Counted from the first letter of the stretch, positions 30,676-41,674 are shown. The stretch: DNA of 64,000 bases from an uncultured Candidatus Saccharibacteria bacterium (GCA_947169915.1 CAMVRN010000004.1:1-64000), one strand, 5' to 3'. The notes: a model not told the origin generated them from the letters alone. Made by a program: numbers and translations.

Positions 30676-31365
30676 ATGAATTCGGAGGTAAACGGTCTTT
30701 TTGTGGTAGCGCACGAGCTAAAAGCTCCGCTTGCGCTTATGCGCCAACTCGCGCTTTGTCTTGACCCTGATAATCCCGCTGAGGTTAAGGATTCCCAGTC
30801 AAAATTAATTTCCGTTTCCGACCGCGCCCTTCGCCAAGTCTCCGACCTCTCAAAAGTCGCTCGTCTCGAAGACGGTCTTTTCGAAATGGAACCAATCGCC
30901 GTCCGTGGCGTTTGCGACGAAGTTGCCGCCGAACTCGAATATCTTTTCCGCTTCAACAAGAAACACCTTTCCGTCCGCTACACAAACAAATCTCGTTTGG
31001 TCTATGCAAACCGCGAACTTCTCCAATCCGTGATTTATAATTTCTGCGCCAACGCAATAAAGTACTCTTCCGACTATTCTTCGTCGGTCCTGACCGTTTC
31101 CGACAGCAAATCTCGCGTCAAAATCGCAGTCCGCGACTTTGGCCCGTCTCTTCCAAAAGAGATTTACGACAAGATTTCTTCTGGCAAGCTCGACGCTCCG
31201 ACGGGCATTTCTTTCCGTCCAGATTCCTCCGGCCTCGGCCTCTATATCGCAACGAAATTCGCCCGTTTCATGAAAGCCGACGTCGGCGCCATCCGCCACC
31301 GCGACGGAACAAGTTTCTTCGTCGAACTACCAATCTCTCATCAAGGAACTTTATTCGATGCGTAA
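30676..31365 (+). CDS. Sensorless histidine kinase (HisKA + HATPase_c only)
   Basis: H-box VVAHELKAPLALMRQ; N-box NFCANAIKYSS; G-box SSGLGLYIATKFARFM; no TM or sensor domain. Confidence 0.85.
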   Translation: MNSEVNGLFVVAHELKAPLALMRQLALCLDPDNPAEVKDSQSKLISVSDRALRQVSDLSKVARLEDGLFEMEPIAVRGVCDEVAAELEYLFRFNKKHLSVRYTNKSRLVYANRELLQSVIYNFCANAIKYSSDYSSSVLTVSDSKSRVKIAVRDFGPSLPKEIYDKISSGKLDAPTGISFRPDSSGLGLYIATKFARFMKADVGAIRHRDGTSFFVELPISHQGTLFDA

Positions 31366-31735
31366 GAAGAAGTCTTCCATCTTCATTATTGACGACGACG
31401 AACTGTTCGCAGACTGTATAGAAAAACCTGCAAAAAAAGCCAACAAAGACTTAATAGTAAAAAGATTCAACAACGCAATCGACGCAATTAACGCCCTCGA
31501 GCCCCCACTTCCAAAACTCATTTTTCTCGACATTCTTCTTCCTGGCGTCGACGGGTTCACCTTTCTAAACGAGCTCACATCTTACCCCGACACCGCCAAA
31601 ATCCCCATCATCCTTATCACGAGCTTAAAACTACCTGAAACAGATTTGTCAATTTACGGGATAAAAGCTATACTAAATAAAGAAACCATGAAACCTTCGG
31701 AGGTCGCCCAATATGTCGAACGATATACGAACTAA
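31358..31735 (+). CDS. Single-domain response regulator
   Basis: SIFIIDDDELFAD...PKLIFLDILLPGVDGFTFLNEL...PIILITSLK; no output domain. Confidence 0.85.
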   Translation: MRKKKSSIFIIDDDELFADCIEKPAKKANKDLIVKRFNNAIDAINALEPPLPKLIFLDILLPGVDGFTFLNELTSYPDTAKIPIILITSLKLPETDLSIYGIKAILNKETMKPSEVAQYVERYTN

Positions 31736-32390
31736 AGCCACCGTCCTCAGACGCACGAACTATGGCGAAGCGGACAGAGTTCTAACGCTTTTGACTGAAC
31801 AAGGAATTTACTCAGCCATGGCAAAAGGCGTGCGCAAGGAGAAATCCAAACTCGCCGGCGCTGTCGAACTCTTTACGATTTCCGACGTTACTCTCCACCA
31901 ATCTCGCAACAACAAACTCTACATTTTGACCTCAGCAAAGATGCTCGAGCACTACGACCAAATCGTCTACAAGCTCTCCGAGCTTGAACTTGCTGCCATG
32001 ATTATGAAGCAGATAGGGAAATACGCCGAGAACTCATCCGGCCCCGAATATTTTAATCTTCTTCGTGAAATCCTTTCCGCTCTTAATGCCGGCGTCAATC
32101 CTGAGCTCATCGAAACTTGGTTCTGGTTCAACCTTTCCCGTATCAACGGCGAACAAATCAATCTCGTAAAAGATGTGAATGGCGACCCACTCGACTCGTT
32201 TAAAACTTATATTTGGGATTCAACCGAAAGTGCACTCCGCGAACAACTCGGTGGCAACGTCGCCGCCGAAGACATCAAGCTCATGCGCTTAATGCTCTCA
32301 AACACGCTAAAAACCACTTCGCGCGTCAAAGACATCGCTTCCCACCTCCCCACTCTCCTCTACATCTCGAAAATCATCGCCAAACAATAA
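31713..32390 (+). CDS. recO: DNA repair protein RecO
   Basis: TKATVLRRTNYGEADRVLTLLTEQGIYSAMAKGVRKEKSKLAGAVELFT. Confidence 0.88.
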   Translation: MSNDIRTKATVLRRTNYGEADRVLTLLTEQGIYSAMAKGVRKEKSKLAGAVELFTISDVTLHQSRNNKLYILTSAKMLEHYDQIVYKLSELELAAMIMKQIGKYAENSSGPEYFNLLREILSALNAGVNPELIETWFWFNLSRINGEQINLVKDVNGDPLDSFKTYIWDSTESALREQLGGNVAAEDIKLMRLMLSNTLKTTSRVKDIASHLPTLLYISKIIAKQ

Positions 32391-32448
32391 ACCTCGCAAA
32401 GACCTTGGCGCCTCTCTTCCTCTAGCCAAATATGCTATAATATAGAAT

Positions 32449-33777
32449 ATGTCAAATCTAGATTCTATTGTTAGTTTGTGTAAGCGTCGCGGTTTCGTCT
32501 TCCCAGGCTCCGATGTTTACGGTGGCTTCGCCGGCACTTGGGACTTCGGTCCTCTCGGCGTCATGCTAAAGAAAAACATCATGGACACATGGTGGAATTA
32601 CTGGGTAGAGAAGCGTGACGATATTTTCGGCGTCGATGCCGACGTTATCATGAACCCACGTACATGGCTCGCTTCTGGCCACACGACCACCTTTGCCGAC
32701 CCACTAATCGAATGTAAAGCTTGTCATGGCCGTTTTCGCGCCGACAAACTCGCAAAAGGCCTGAACGAACACGTTACAGACGACGAATTTATTAAACTCC
32801 ACGTAAAATGTCCGACTTGTGGCCAGGAAGCTTGGGGCCCAATCCGCATGTTTAACATGATGTTCAAGACCCACGTTGGTCCTGTTTCTGACGACACCTC
32901 AACCGCCTACCTCCGCCCAGAAACCGCTCAAGGTATTTTCGTGAACTACCGCAACGTAGTCGATTCGTTCTATCCTGATATGCCGTTCGGCATCGCTCAA
33001 CAGGGAAAAGCATTCCGAAACGAAATCTCCCCGCGTGACTTTATTCTCCGCGACCGTGAATGCACCCAGATGGAAATCGAATACTTTGTTCATCCAAACA
33101 ATTGGGAATCTACTTTTGAAAAATTCTTAGACGACTCTGACGAATTCTTGGAGAAAGAAATGGGCTTGACTTTGGAAAAGATTAATCATGTCGAAGTCGC
33201 TCCCGAAGACCGTGCTCATTATTCAAAACGCACCGTCGACTTCATGTTTAACTATCCAAACGGCGAAGAGGAGCTCATGGGCCTCGCCTATCGTACGGAT
33301 TTCGATTTGAAAAACATCGAGCAAGAATCTGGAAAGTCGATGGAATACCGCGACAAAAACACTGGCGAATCTTTCGTTCCGCATGTCATCGAGCCATCAA
33401 TCGGTGTTGAGCGTCTCTTCTTGGCCGTCCTCGCCGACGCCTACACCGAAGAGAAAGTGGAAGGAAAAGAAGAAATTCGCACGGTTTTGAAGCTTCCTGA
33501 GAATCTTGCTCCGTACAAGTTCTGCGTCTCTCCACTCTTGAAAAACAAACCCGAACTCGTTGAAAAAGCTCGCGAGGTCTTCGAGATGTTAAAGAAGAAA
33601 TACACCTTCGTTACTTGGGATGATTCTGGAAACATCGGCAAACGCTATCGCAAACAAGACGAAATCGGCACCCCGAAATGTATCGTTATCGACTTCGATA
33701 CCTTGACCGACGGGACTGTTACAGTTCGCTTCCGCGACGACGCTTCACAAATCCGCATCAAGCCCGAAGAGCTCTAA
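32449..33777 (+). CDS. glyQS: Glycyl-tRNA synthetase (dimeric class II)
   Basis: LCKRRGFVFPGSDVYGGFAGTWDFGPLGVMLKKNI; RPETAQGIFVNYRNV. Confidence 0.95.
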   Translation: MSNLDSIVSLCKRRGFVFPGSDVYGGFAGTWDFGPLGVMLKKNIMDTWWNYWVEKRDDIFGVDADVIMNPRTWLASGHTTTFADPLIECKACHGRFRADKLAKGLNEHVTDDEFIKLHVKCPTCGQEAWGPIRMFNMMFKTHVGPVSDDTSTAYLRPETAQGIFVNYRNVVDSFYPDMPFGIAQQGKAFRNEISPRDFILRDRECTQMEIEYFVHPNNWESTFEKFLDDSDEFLEKEMGLTLEKINHVEVAPEDRAHYSKRTVDFMFNYPNGEEELMGLAYRTDFDLKNIEQESGKSMEYRDKNTGESFVPHVIEPSIGVERLFLAVLADAYTEEKVEGKEEIRTVLKLPENLAPYKFCVSPLLKNKPELVEKAREVFEMLKKKYTFVTWDDSGNIGKRYRKQDEIGTPKCIVIDFDTLTDGTVTVRFRDDASQIRIKPEEL

Positions 33778-33833
33778 GCGCCACAAAAATAGAAAAATGT
33801 GTTATTATAAAATGAACAACTAAAGGAGTTTAT

Positions 33834-34475
33834 ATGGCAGATTTCAATAAAGTTTTGACCCCAGGCGACTACGAAAACGGCGAACTTAATGTCGTTATCG
33901 AAATTCCAACCGGCTCAAACCACAAAATCGAATGGGATAGAAAGCACGCTTGCTTCATGCTTGACCGTGTCGAGCCTATCGCTTTTGCAAAACCATGCAA
34001 CTACGGCTTTATTCCGCAAACAATTGACGAAGACGGCGACGAACTCGACGCTCTCGTTATTACCGACCAACCTTTAACAACAGGTGTTTGGCTCAAAGCC
34101 CGCATCCTCGGCGTCATGAAATTCGTCGATGGTGGCGAAGTCGATGACAAAATCATCTGCGTTCCTGCCGACGACCGCAACAATGGCGACATGTACCAAA
34201 CTCTCGAAGACTTGCCAAAGCAGCTCATTGAGCAAATCCGCTTCCACTTCAACCACTACAAGGATTTGAAGAAGCCAGGCACAACCGAAGTTAAGGAATT
34301 CGCCGACGTAAAGACCGCGAAGAAAGTCATCGCCGACTCTATCGCTCGTTATGTCGAAGCTCATCCAGAACTAAAAACCAAAGAAGAACTTAAAAACATC
34401 GCCGAAGACGCTAAAGTCGCCGCGAAAAACTTCGCAAAGACCGCAAAGAAAGCTTGGGACGACGCAACTAAATAA
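33834..34475 (+). CDS. ppa: Inorganic pyrophosphatase with C-terminal extension
   Basis: VVIEIPTGSNHKIEWD...CNYGFIPQTIDEDGDELDALVI; SD aaaggag. Confidence 0.93.
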   Translation: MADFNKVLTPGDYENGELNVVIEIPTGSNHKIEWDRKHACFMLDRVEPIAFAKPCNYGFIPQTIDEDGDELDALVITDQPLTTGVWLKARILGVMKFVDGGEVDDKIICVPADDRNNGDMYQTLEDLPKQLIEQIRFHFNHYKDLKKPGTTEVKEFADVKTAKKVIADSIARYVEAHPELKTKEELKNIAEDAKVAAKNFAKTAKKAWDDATK

Positions 34476-34494
34476 TCGCCCGTAATAGTTCAAA

Positions 34495-34522
34495 AATAGG
34501 TTGTCGAGAGGACAACCTATTT
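34495..34522. terminator. Bidirectional intrinsic terminator
   Basis: AAAAATAGGTTGTCgagaGGACAACCTATTTTATTT. Confidence 0.75.
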
Positions 34523-35710
34523 TATTTCTGTACTTTTAAATATCTTTTCGTTCTTTATTTCGTCTGGAAGATAGTTCTTGTCGAGATGAAAACCACTTTC
34601 CCACTTTTGTCCTTTTCCATACCCAAGCTCTTTCATAAGTTTTGTTGGCGCATTACGAAGCCAGGTCGGAACGGGAAGCCCCATCGACTTTCTAGCAAGG
34701 TCTTGTGCAGCATACCATGCATCCGCACTATCACGGTTCTTTTTGGACTTAGAAAGTGCGACGCATGTGTGGGCGAGAATAAGTCCGCTCTCGGGCATTC
34801 CGACGCGTTCTACGGCCTGGAAACACGCCGTAGCGAGACTTAATGCACCATTTCCAGCAAGTCCAATGTCTTCCGACGCAAAAATAACCATACGTCTAGC
34901 AATAAACTTCGGGTCCTCTCCCGCCTCAACCATCCTTGCAAGGTAATAAAGCGCGGCATCCGTATCACTCCCGCGCATCGACTTAATGAACGCGGAGATG
35001 TTATCATAGTGCGCATCGCCTTTTTTGTCGTATCCTGGGACTTTCTTCCCAGCAGCGGTCTTAACTGTCTCGATATCAATCTTATTTTTCGCAAGCGACA
35101 TCGCGAGCTCAAGGTCTCCAAGCGCGCTTCGAGCGTCCCCGCCCGAAAGCTCTGCGAGATAGTCAATCGCGTCTCTTGTGAGCTTCTTCTCAACCCCCTC
35201 TTCTTTCGCCGCTCGTTGTATAACTTTTTTAATCGCTTGTTTGGAAAGCGGAGAAACGACGACAACTCGACTTCTGGAAAGAAGCGGGGAAATAACTTCA
35301 AACGATGGGTTTTCTGTCGTAGCGCCAATAAGAATAATCAGCCCCGACTCGACGTGAGGAAGAAACGCATCTTGTTGCGCTTTATTGAACCTATGGATTT
35401 CGTCAACAAACAAAACAGTTCGCGTTTTCAGATTCCAGTTCACTTTCGCACGCTCAACAACCGCCTCGATGTCCTTCTTGCCGGAAGTAACCGCAGAGAT
35501 TTCTACAAAGTCAGCCTTAAACTCGCTGGCGATAATTTTCGCCATGGTTGTCTTGCCTGTACCAGGAGGCCCCCAAAAGATAAGATTAACCGGCTCGCCT
35601 TTCTTCACAATTTCCGTCAAAATTTTTCCAGGTCCGATAATCTCGTCCTGGCCAATCACGTCCGAAAGTTTCTTCGGCCTCATTCTCTCCGCAAGTGGCA
35701 CTCTATTCAT
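34517..35710 (-). CDS. rarA: Replication-associated recombination protein A
   Basis: [53 protein letters not shown]-like C-terminal domain. Confidence 0.93.
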   Translation of the reverse strand: MNRVPLAERMRPKKLSDVIGQDEIIGPGKILTEIVKKGEPVNLIFWGPPGTGKTTMAKIIASEFKADFVEISAVTSGKKDIEAVVERAKVNWNLKTRTVLFVDEIHRFNKAQQDAFLPHVESGLIILIGATTENPSFEVISPLLSRSRVVVVSPLSKQAIKKVIQRAAKEEGVEKKLTRDAIDYLAELSGGDARSALGDLELAMSLAKNKIDIETVKTAAGKKVPGYDKKGDAHYDNISAFIKSMRGSDTDAALYYLARMVEAGEDPKFIARRMVIFASEDIGLAGNGALSLATACFQAVERVGMPESGLILAHTCVALSKSKKNRDSADAWYAAQDLARKSMGLPVPTWLRNAPTKLMKELGYGKGQKWESGFHLDKNYLPDEIKNEKIFKSTEIK

Positions 35711-35794
35711 GGTTTCATTATACCATACACTACCTTAAAAATAATAACGCATATGTTTGCCTTTTAATCAAGTTTATGATAATCTAAAAGCAAT

Positions 35795-36517
35795 ATGAGT
35801 CAAGGTGTATTGATTGCCGATGAGCAAACTATTTTACAAACCGCAGAAACTCCCGCTATCGGGACACTTTCCGGCGCAAAAGTCAAATCAAAGCTCTCTA
35901 TCGCTACTTACAAAATTGTCAAACGCACCTTCGACCTCGTCTTCGGTTTAATCGGCTCTCTCTTTATTTTTCCTCTCGCAATCATTATTAAGCTCGCCTA
36001 CGTCCTAACTGGCGACTTCGGCTCCATCTTCTTCTCCCAAAAACGCATCGGAAAGAACGGTAGGGAATTTAACTTCTACAAATTCCGCACCATGGTCAAA
36101 GACGCCGACCTAAAACTCGTCGAGCTCCTCGAACAAGAACCCTACAAATCTGAATGGAAGAAGTACCAAAAACTTCATGACGACCCACGCATTTCCAAAA
36201 TCGGCAAACTTCTCCGAAAAACTAGCCTTGACGAATTTCCACAGTTTATCAACATTCTAAAGGGCGACATGTCGCTCATTGGCCCACGCCCTCTTGTCAA
36301 AGGCGAGTTAGACCTTCACGGCGGAGACCACGAGCTCTACGAAGCCGTTCGCCCAGGCTTAACTTCTTGGTGGGCTGCAAACGGCCGTTCCGAAACCGAC
36401 TACGAAACCCGCCTCGAACAAGAGTATTACTACGTCGAGAACCAATCGCTCTGGCTCGACCTCGTCTGCATCGCAAAAACCGCGAAAGGCGTCCTCCTTC
36501 ACAAAGGAGCCGACTAG
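35795..36517 (+). CDS. Undecaprenyl-phosphate sugar transferase (WbaP/WcaJ-like)
   Basis: KRTFDLVFGLIGSLFIFPL...QKRIGKNGREFNFYKFRTMV...LRKTSLDEFPQFINILKGDMSLIGPRPLV. Confidence 0.9.
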   Translation: MSQGVLIADEQTILQTAETPAIGTLSGAKVKSKLSIATYKIVKRTFDLVFGLIGSLFIFPLAIIIKLAYVLTGDFGSIFFSQKRIGKNGREFNFYKFRTMVKDADLKLVELLEQEPYKSEWKKYQKLHDDPRISKIGKLLRKTSLDEFPQFINILKGDMSLIGPRPLVKGELDLHGGDHELYEAVRPGLTSWWAANGRSETDYETRLEQEYYYVENQSLWLDLVCIAKTAKGVLLHKGAD

Positions 36518-37339
36518 ATGTCGCATCCAAAATATAGTGTTTTAATGACCGTCTACGCCAAGGAAAAGGCGTCTTTTTTGAGAGAAGCAATCGACAGTAT
36601 GTTGAACCAAACTATTAAGCCATCCGAATTCATTCTTGTTTGCGATGGCCAGTTAACCAAAGAACTCAACAATACTATTTCGAACTATTCTAATAACGAA
36701 ATCTTCAAAATCATCAGATTGAAGAGCAATCAAGGCTCTGGCCCAGCCTCCGCAAAAGGCGTGCTAGCGTGCAACACTGAGTGGATTGCGCGTCTAGACA
36801 GCGACGACATAGCCCTCCCGAACCGCATCGAAAAACAATTTGAGCAAATCAAAAAGAACCCAAAAATAGATATTATCGGAACAAATGTTATCGAATTCTT
36901 AAACGAAAACAACAAGACGGTTGAGCACAAAGTCATTCTGCCATCAAACGATAAGGAAATCCGAACATACAATGCCAGACGATGTCCATTTCGCACTTCG
37001 GCAATTATGTTCAAAAAAAATCTTATCCTAGAAGCAGGGAACTACCGCAGTTTTTACCGCGTCGAAGATTATGACGCCTTCACAAGAATGATAGAAAGAT
37101 CTACCGAATCAAGCAATATTCAAGAATATCTAACCAGAATGCGCATTGATAAAAACTATTTCAAACGCCGTGGCGGTTTGAAGCTAGCACGCAGCATCAT
37201 TAGACTGAAAAATGAGATGTTAAGAAGGCGACAATCCTCTGTTAAAGATTGGGTCGTCAGCGTTCCGCCACAAATAATCGTATGTCTAATGCCAAACTTT
37301 GCCAGAGACCTAGTATACAGAAAGATGCTAAGGAGCTAA
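36518..37339 (+). CDS. Glycosyltransferase family 2
   Basis: YSVLMTVYAKEKASFLREAIDSMLNQTIKPSEFILVCDG; WIARLDSDDIALPNRIEKQ. Confidence 0.88.
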   Translation: MSHPKYSVLMTVYAKEKASFLREAIDSMLNQTIKPSEFILVCDGQLTKELNNTISNYSNNEIFKIIRLKSNQGSGPASAKGVLACNTEWIARLDSDDIALPNRIEKQFEQIKKNPKIDIIGTNVIEFLNENNKTVEHKVILPSNDKEIRTYNARRCPFRTSAIMFKKNLILEAGNYRSFYRVEDYDAFTRMIERSTESSNIQEYLTRMRIDKNYFKRRGGLKLARSIIRLKNEMLRRRQSSVKDWVVSVPPQIIVCLMPNFARDLVYRKMLRS

Positions 37340-37340
37340 T

Positions 37341-38318
37341 ATGGAAGAATTAGTATCTATAGTCGTACCAATATATAATGTCGAAAAGTTCATCCATCGA
37401 TGTATAGATAGTATACTCCAACAGTCCTATAAAAACACAGAGATTATCTTAGTAGATGATGGCTCTCCAGACAATTGTCCAAAGATTTGCGACGAATACT
37501 CAAGAAAAGATAGCCGAATAAAGGTATTACACAAAAAGAATGGCGGTCTTTCTGACGCAAGAAATGCGGGCATAAGAATCGCAAAAGGAAAGTATATCGC
37601 TTTTGTCGATAGTGACGATTCAATAGAAAAAGATTACATAAAACAGCTGTATAACACAATAAGAAAAGCTGATGCTGATATCTCCGCGTGCGGTCACACC
37701 GTACGCTATGAAAACGGAAGAACGATTCCGCACTTTTCTAATAATAGCTTTATAGTTCAGCGCGAAGAGGCATTGGAACGCGTTTTGTATGACGATGAAC
37801 TTTGTGCAGCAACTTGGGCAAAACTATACAAAACCAAGTTATTCAAAAACATCAAATTCCCAAAGGGTGAGAACTTTGAAGATTCTTCGACGACATACAA
37901 ATTAATATTAGAATCGAATAAAGTAGCTTGCGATATGAAAAGCCAGTATAACTATCTTATTCGTTCAAACTCAATCATGACGACTCCATTTTCAAAAAAA
38001 GATCTTCTTCTGATAACTTCCTGGGACAATATGGGCGAAGAAATTCTTAAAATATATCCACATCTAAAAAACGCTGTCATTCGCGGAAAGACTTACGCAA
38101 GAATCAGCGTTCTTCGCAGGCTCATAGAAACTAAGCAAAAAGAAAAATGGCTAGAAAAAGAACTTCGCACAGAAATCTTAGCCGAAAAAACAAACCTTTT
38201 GAATGACGAAAAATGTCCAAGGCGAGACAAGATTGCCGTAATCCTTCTATTATTTGGCATTTTACCGTTTAAGATTAGCTGGAAAGCATATTGTGTTGTT
38301 ACGGGGAGAGTAGCGTAA
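37341..38318 (+). CDS. Glycosyltransferase family 2
   Basis: VSIVVPIYNVEKFIHRCIDSILQQSYKNTEIILVDDGSPDNCPKICDEY; GLSDARNAGI. Confidence 0.92.
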   Translation: MEELVSIVVPIYNVEKFIHRCIDSILQQSYKNTEIILVDDGSPDNCPKICDEYSRKDSRIKVLHKKNGGLSDARNAGIRIAKGKYIAFVDSDDSIEKDYIKQLYNTIRKADADISACGHTVRYENGRTIPHFSNNSFIVQREEALERVLYDDELCAATWAKLYKTKLFKNIKFPKGENFEDSSTTYKLILESNKVACDMKSQYNYLIRSNSIMTTPFSKKDLLLITSWDNMGEEILKIYPHLKNAVIRGKTYARISVLRRLIETKQKEKWLEKELRTEILAEKTNLLNDEKCPRRDKIAVILLLFGILPFKISWKAYCVVTGRVA

Positions 38319-39334
38319 TGAATAATGAAAAAATTGATTTTGTTATAACCTGGGTTAACAACACCGATTCTGAATGGCTAGCTGAGAAGAACAAATACGA
38401 TAACTCAGGCTCATATGACAAAAGAGACAACCGATACAGAGACTGGGGACTCTTAAAATATTGGTTCAGGGCAGTAGAAAAAAACGCTCCATGGGTAAAT
38501 AAAGTATTTCTCGTAGTTAGCGATAGCAAGCAAGTACCATCGTGGCTCAACATTAAAAACAAAAAGCTTGTTTTGGTTAACCATGGCGACTTTATGCCAA
38601 AAGAAATTCTGCCGACATTCAATAGTGTTTCGATTGAGCTCTTCCTTCATAAAATACCAGGGCTCGCAGACAACTTCGTTTACTTTAACGATGACATGTT
38701 CCTTAACTCAATGACAAGAAAAACCGACTTCTTCAAGAACAATCTTCCTTGCGATTCGGCGATTCTTTCCGCTATAGTCCCGTCAGACGGAAACGATCAT
38801 TTTAGCCATACGCTATTAAGCGACGCCGAATTAATGAACTTAAAATACAATATACATTCATCGATTAGGGGCAATTTATGCAAATGGTTTAATCTGAAAT
38901 ATGGCACCGAACAAATACGGACGCTATTGCTTTTACCATGGAATGGTCTTACCGGCATAAAGATGCATCACATTCCAAATTCTTATACTAAACAAACGTT
39001 CAAGCGAGTATGGTCAGACAATACAAAGCTACTTGAAAAAGTAGCTACAGAGAAATTCCGAAATAATTACAACGTAAATCACTGGATATTTAGATACGAG
39101 CAATTACTGTCCGGCAAGTTCACTCCGAGAAACCCAAAAATTGGCTATTTCTATATACTAGACGATAATTATAGAAAAAAAGATCTCCAAAAGACCTTAA
39201 ATAGTAATCATAAATTGATTTGTTTAAATGATTTAGTGAGGAAAAAAGACGTATTTGAGGAAGCTAAGAGAGATCTCCTAGCAATGTTTGAAAAGAAATA
39301 CCCTGAAAAATCTTCATTTGAGAGAAACAAATAA
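38318..39334 (+). CDS. Stealth-family sugar-phosphate transferase
   Basis: KIDFVITWVNNTDSEWLAEK (CR1-like), YRDWGLLKYWFRAVEKNAPWVNKVFLVVSDSKQVPSWL and NHGDFMPKEILPTFNSVSIELFLHKIPGLADNFVYFNDDMF (CR2-like); ATG 38318 in a TAATG overlap. Confidence 0.85.
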   Translation: MNNEKIDFVITWVNNTDSEWLAEKNKYDNSGSYDKRDNRYRDWGLLKYWFRAVEKNAPWVNKVFLVVSDSKQVPSWLNIKNKKLVLVNHGDFMPKEILPTFNSVSIELFLHKIPGLADNFVYFNDDMFLNSMTRKTDFFKNNLPCDSAILSAIVPSDGNDHFSHTLLSDAELMNLKYNIHSSIRGNLCKWFNLKYGTEQIRTLLLLPWNGLTGIKMHHIPNSYTKQTFKRVWSDNTKLLEKVATEKFRNNYNVNHWIFRYEQLLSGKFTPRNPKIGYFYILDDNYRKKDLQKTLNSNHKLICLNDLVRKKDVFEEAKRDLLAMFEKKYPEKSSFERNK

Positions 39335-40521
39335 TGCGCAAAATACCCAAAAGAAATAGAGTCAGCAGAGAGAGCATTCTTCAAGGCATTGTTTATCAAG
39401 TTTTATTATTGTCATGTCTTCGCCCAGAATACATTACGCAGAATACGGTCATCGATTTTACGCTTCGCGGGGCACTATTATTTTTCTTCGCATATGCCAC
39501 CATTAAATTCTTGCACAACATCAAAGCACATAAGTTTTCTTCTATAGTCTTACTGTTAATTATTGCACTTTTAATACCCACTTTAATATACCATCCAGAT
39601 TCAGAAGGCCTATTCTTCTTTGCGAAAACTTATCTCTCAACATGGACCGTAGTTGTCCTCGGCGAAGAAGAAATAATTAACGGTCGCTTACGTAGATTCT
39701 TATATTCAATCAATTTGTTTACTATAGGAATGACGGTGATCAATCTCTTATTTATACTACATTTTGGCCCCAATTATCTTGGTAATAGATCATCGTTTCT
39801 TGGTTATGACAACACTACCTTACCATTTATTTTCTTTGGCTCAATAATTGCCATTGCTACACCGTATTTACTAGGACAACAGCATTTAAATAAAACATCT
39901 TTACTCGCCGCTCTAGCCATAATCACAAATTGCTTAGCAATAGAGTCATCGAACGCAAAAATTGCAGGCGTAATGTTAATAGCTTATCTGTTCCTAGACA
40001 TTTTGGGTTTCTGGAATAAAAAATACGTATCCGTAGTTTTCAATTTAAAAACATATATCTTGTTCTCATTAATAGCATTTTTAGCTATAGTTATCTTCCG
40101 AGCACAATACTTATTTGAGGACATTATAACAAACGATCTTCATAGGAATCTGACGATAACTGGTCGAACTACTATTTGGGACCAATCGCTTGCACTGATA
40201 GCCGAGCACCCATTAATAGGTATCGGAGCGGAGGATTTCTCGGAAAGAGCTACTAGGATCGGGCTATTTCATGCTCACTCAACATACCTTAATATTGCAT
40301 TAGAAGGCGGTATTATGTCAATAGTTGCCTACTTAAATATCTTCTTGAAAACTTGGGCGCGCATAAAGAACAATCGGTCCGATAAAGCCGTAACGATTCT
40401 ATCATTCGGAATATTAATTTATTTCACCATATCGATTATCGAGTTTTATAGGCTTTCGCATATGGTCTACATATTATTACTACTATTGTTTTATTCAGGA
40501 AAGACAAAATCGGAGGAATGA
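39334..40521 (+). CDS. O-antigen/capsule polymerase-like polytopic protein
   Basis: Many TM helices; ITGRTTIWDQSLALIAEHPLIGIGAEDF...HAHSTYLNIALEGGIM. Confidence 0.8.
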   Translation: MRKIPKRNRVSRESILQGIVYQVLLLSCLRPEYITQNTVIDFTLRGALLFFFAYATIKFLHNIKAHKFSSIVLLLIIALLIPTLIYHPDSEGLFFFAKTYLSTWTVVVLGEEEIINGRLRRFLYSINLFTIGMTVINLLFILHFGPNYLGNRSSFLGYDNTTLPFIFFGSIIAIATPYLLGQQHLNKTSLLAALAIITNCLAIESSNAKIAGVMLIAYLFLDILGFWNKKYVSVVFNLKTYILFSLIAFLAIVIFRAQYLFEDIITNDLHRNLTITGRTTIWDQSLALIAEHPLIGIGAEDFSERATRIGLFHAHSTYLNIALEGGIMSIVAYLNIFLKTWARIKNNRSDKAVTILSFGILIYFTISIIEFYRLSHMVYILLLLLFYSGKTKSEE

Positions 40522-40522
40522 G

Positions 40523-41674
40523 ATGAAAAAAGTACTATTAATAACCTCTGGATATCTCCCGCTTCCACCAGTCAAAGGAGGCGCTGTCGAGGTCCTAACC
40601 CAAAATTACCTAGAGAAAAACGAACAGCTCAAAAAGGCAAAATTCGTCGTTTACAGCTATGGGAAAACTATACAGCCAACAAAAAATTTCACAAATACGG
40701 AGTATAGATTTATCAAAATCAACAAGCTATTAGATTTAGTATTCAAGATAGCTCAAAAATCTACAAAAAATAGAAGTCCAAACTACTTCCTGTATAGAAT
40801 AAAAAAAGATATCGACAAGCGCAATGAACAATTCGATGTTGCATTAGTAGAAAACAAACCAAAATTCGCAATCTATACAAAAAAGAAAATTTGCAACAAC
40901 GTAGTTCTTCACGCACATAATGATTGGTTTGAAAACCAATCAAAAGACATATGCGAAAGTTGCACTAAAGTTATAACGGTTAGCGACTATCTCAGGATGG
41001 CCATACGAAGAAGAACCAGCGCTGGGAAGATCGTCACTGTTTTTAATGCCGTCGATGAAAGACAATTCAGAAAGAAGAAACCAGCAATAATATCAAAAAC
41101 TAAAGATGACCTAGGCATCAAGGAAAAAGATTTGGTATTCCTCTATACAGGCAAAATTAAGCCAGAAAAAGGAACATTAGAGCTGATACGAGCATTTAAC
41201 GGAATTAACAGCGAACATGCAAAGCTGATATTAGTCGGTAGTTCTTTCTCAATAGACACAAACGACAATAACTACGTTAAAAAAGCAAAGAATATCGCAT
41301 CCACGAATAAAAATATCCTCTTTACCGGCTTCGTAGAATACGATAGCATCAGCCGCTACTATAGCATCGCTGATGTGCAAATTGTTCCTTCTCAATCAGA
41401 AGATTCGTGTCCGCTCACCGCGATTGAAGGGATCGATGCTGGCTTAGCTCAAATAGTTAGCGATAGTGGCGGAATTCCAGAAATAGTAAAAGACACCAAG
41501 GCAATTGTTATAAAACGAGGTCCCAGTTTTGTCAGAAAATTGCAAAAAGCCATCGATGACTTAATAAATGATAAAGATAGAATCGATAATATGAAAAAGT
41601 CTAGCCTAGCGCAATCCAAAAGATTCAAAAGCGACGACTTTTGTAAAAAAATGTTAAAGGAGATTACCGAATGA
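40523..41674 (+). CDS. Glycosyltransferase family 4
   Basis: VFLYTGKIKPEKGTLELIRAFN; YSIADVQIVPSQSEDSCPLTAIEGIDAGLAQIVSDSGGIPEIV. Confidence 0.9.
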   Translation: MKKVLLITSGYLPLPPVKGGAVEVLTQNYLEKNEQLKKAKFVVYSYGKTIQPTKNFTNTEYRFIKINKLLDLVFKIAQKSTKNRSPNYFLYRIKKDIDKRNEQFDVALVENKPKFAIYTKKKICNNVVLHAHNDWFENQSKDICESCTKVITVSDYLRMAIRRRTSAGKIVTVFNAVDERQFRKKKPAIISKTKDDLGIKEKDLVFLYTGKIKPEKGTLELIRAFNGINSEHAKLILVGSSFSIDTNDNNYVKKAKNIASTNKNILFTGFVEYDSISRYYSIADVQIVPSQSEDSCPLTAIEGIDAGLAQIVSDSGGIPEIVKDTKAIVIKRGPSFVRKLQKAIDDLINDKDRIDNMKKSSLAQSKRFKSDDFCKKMLKEITE

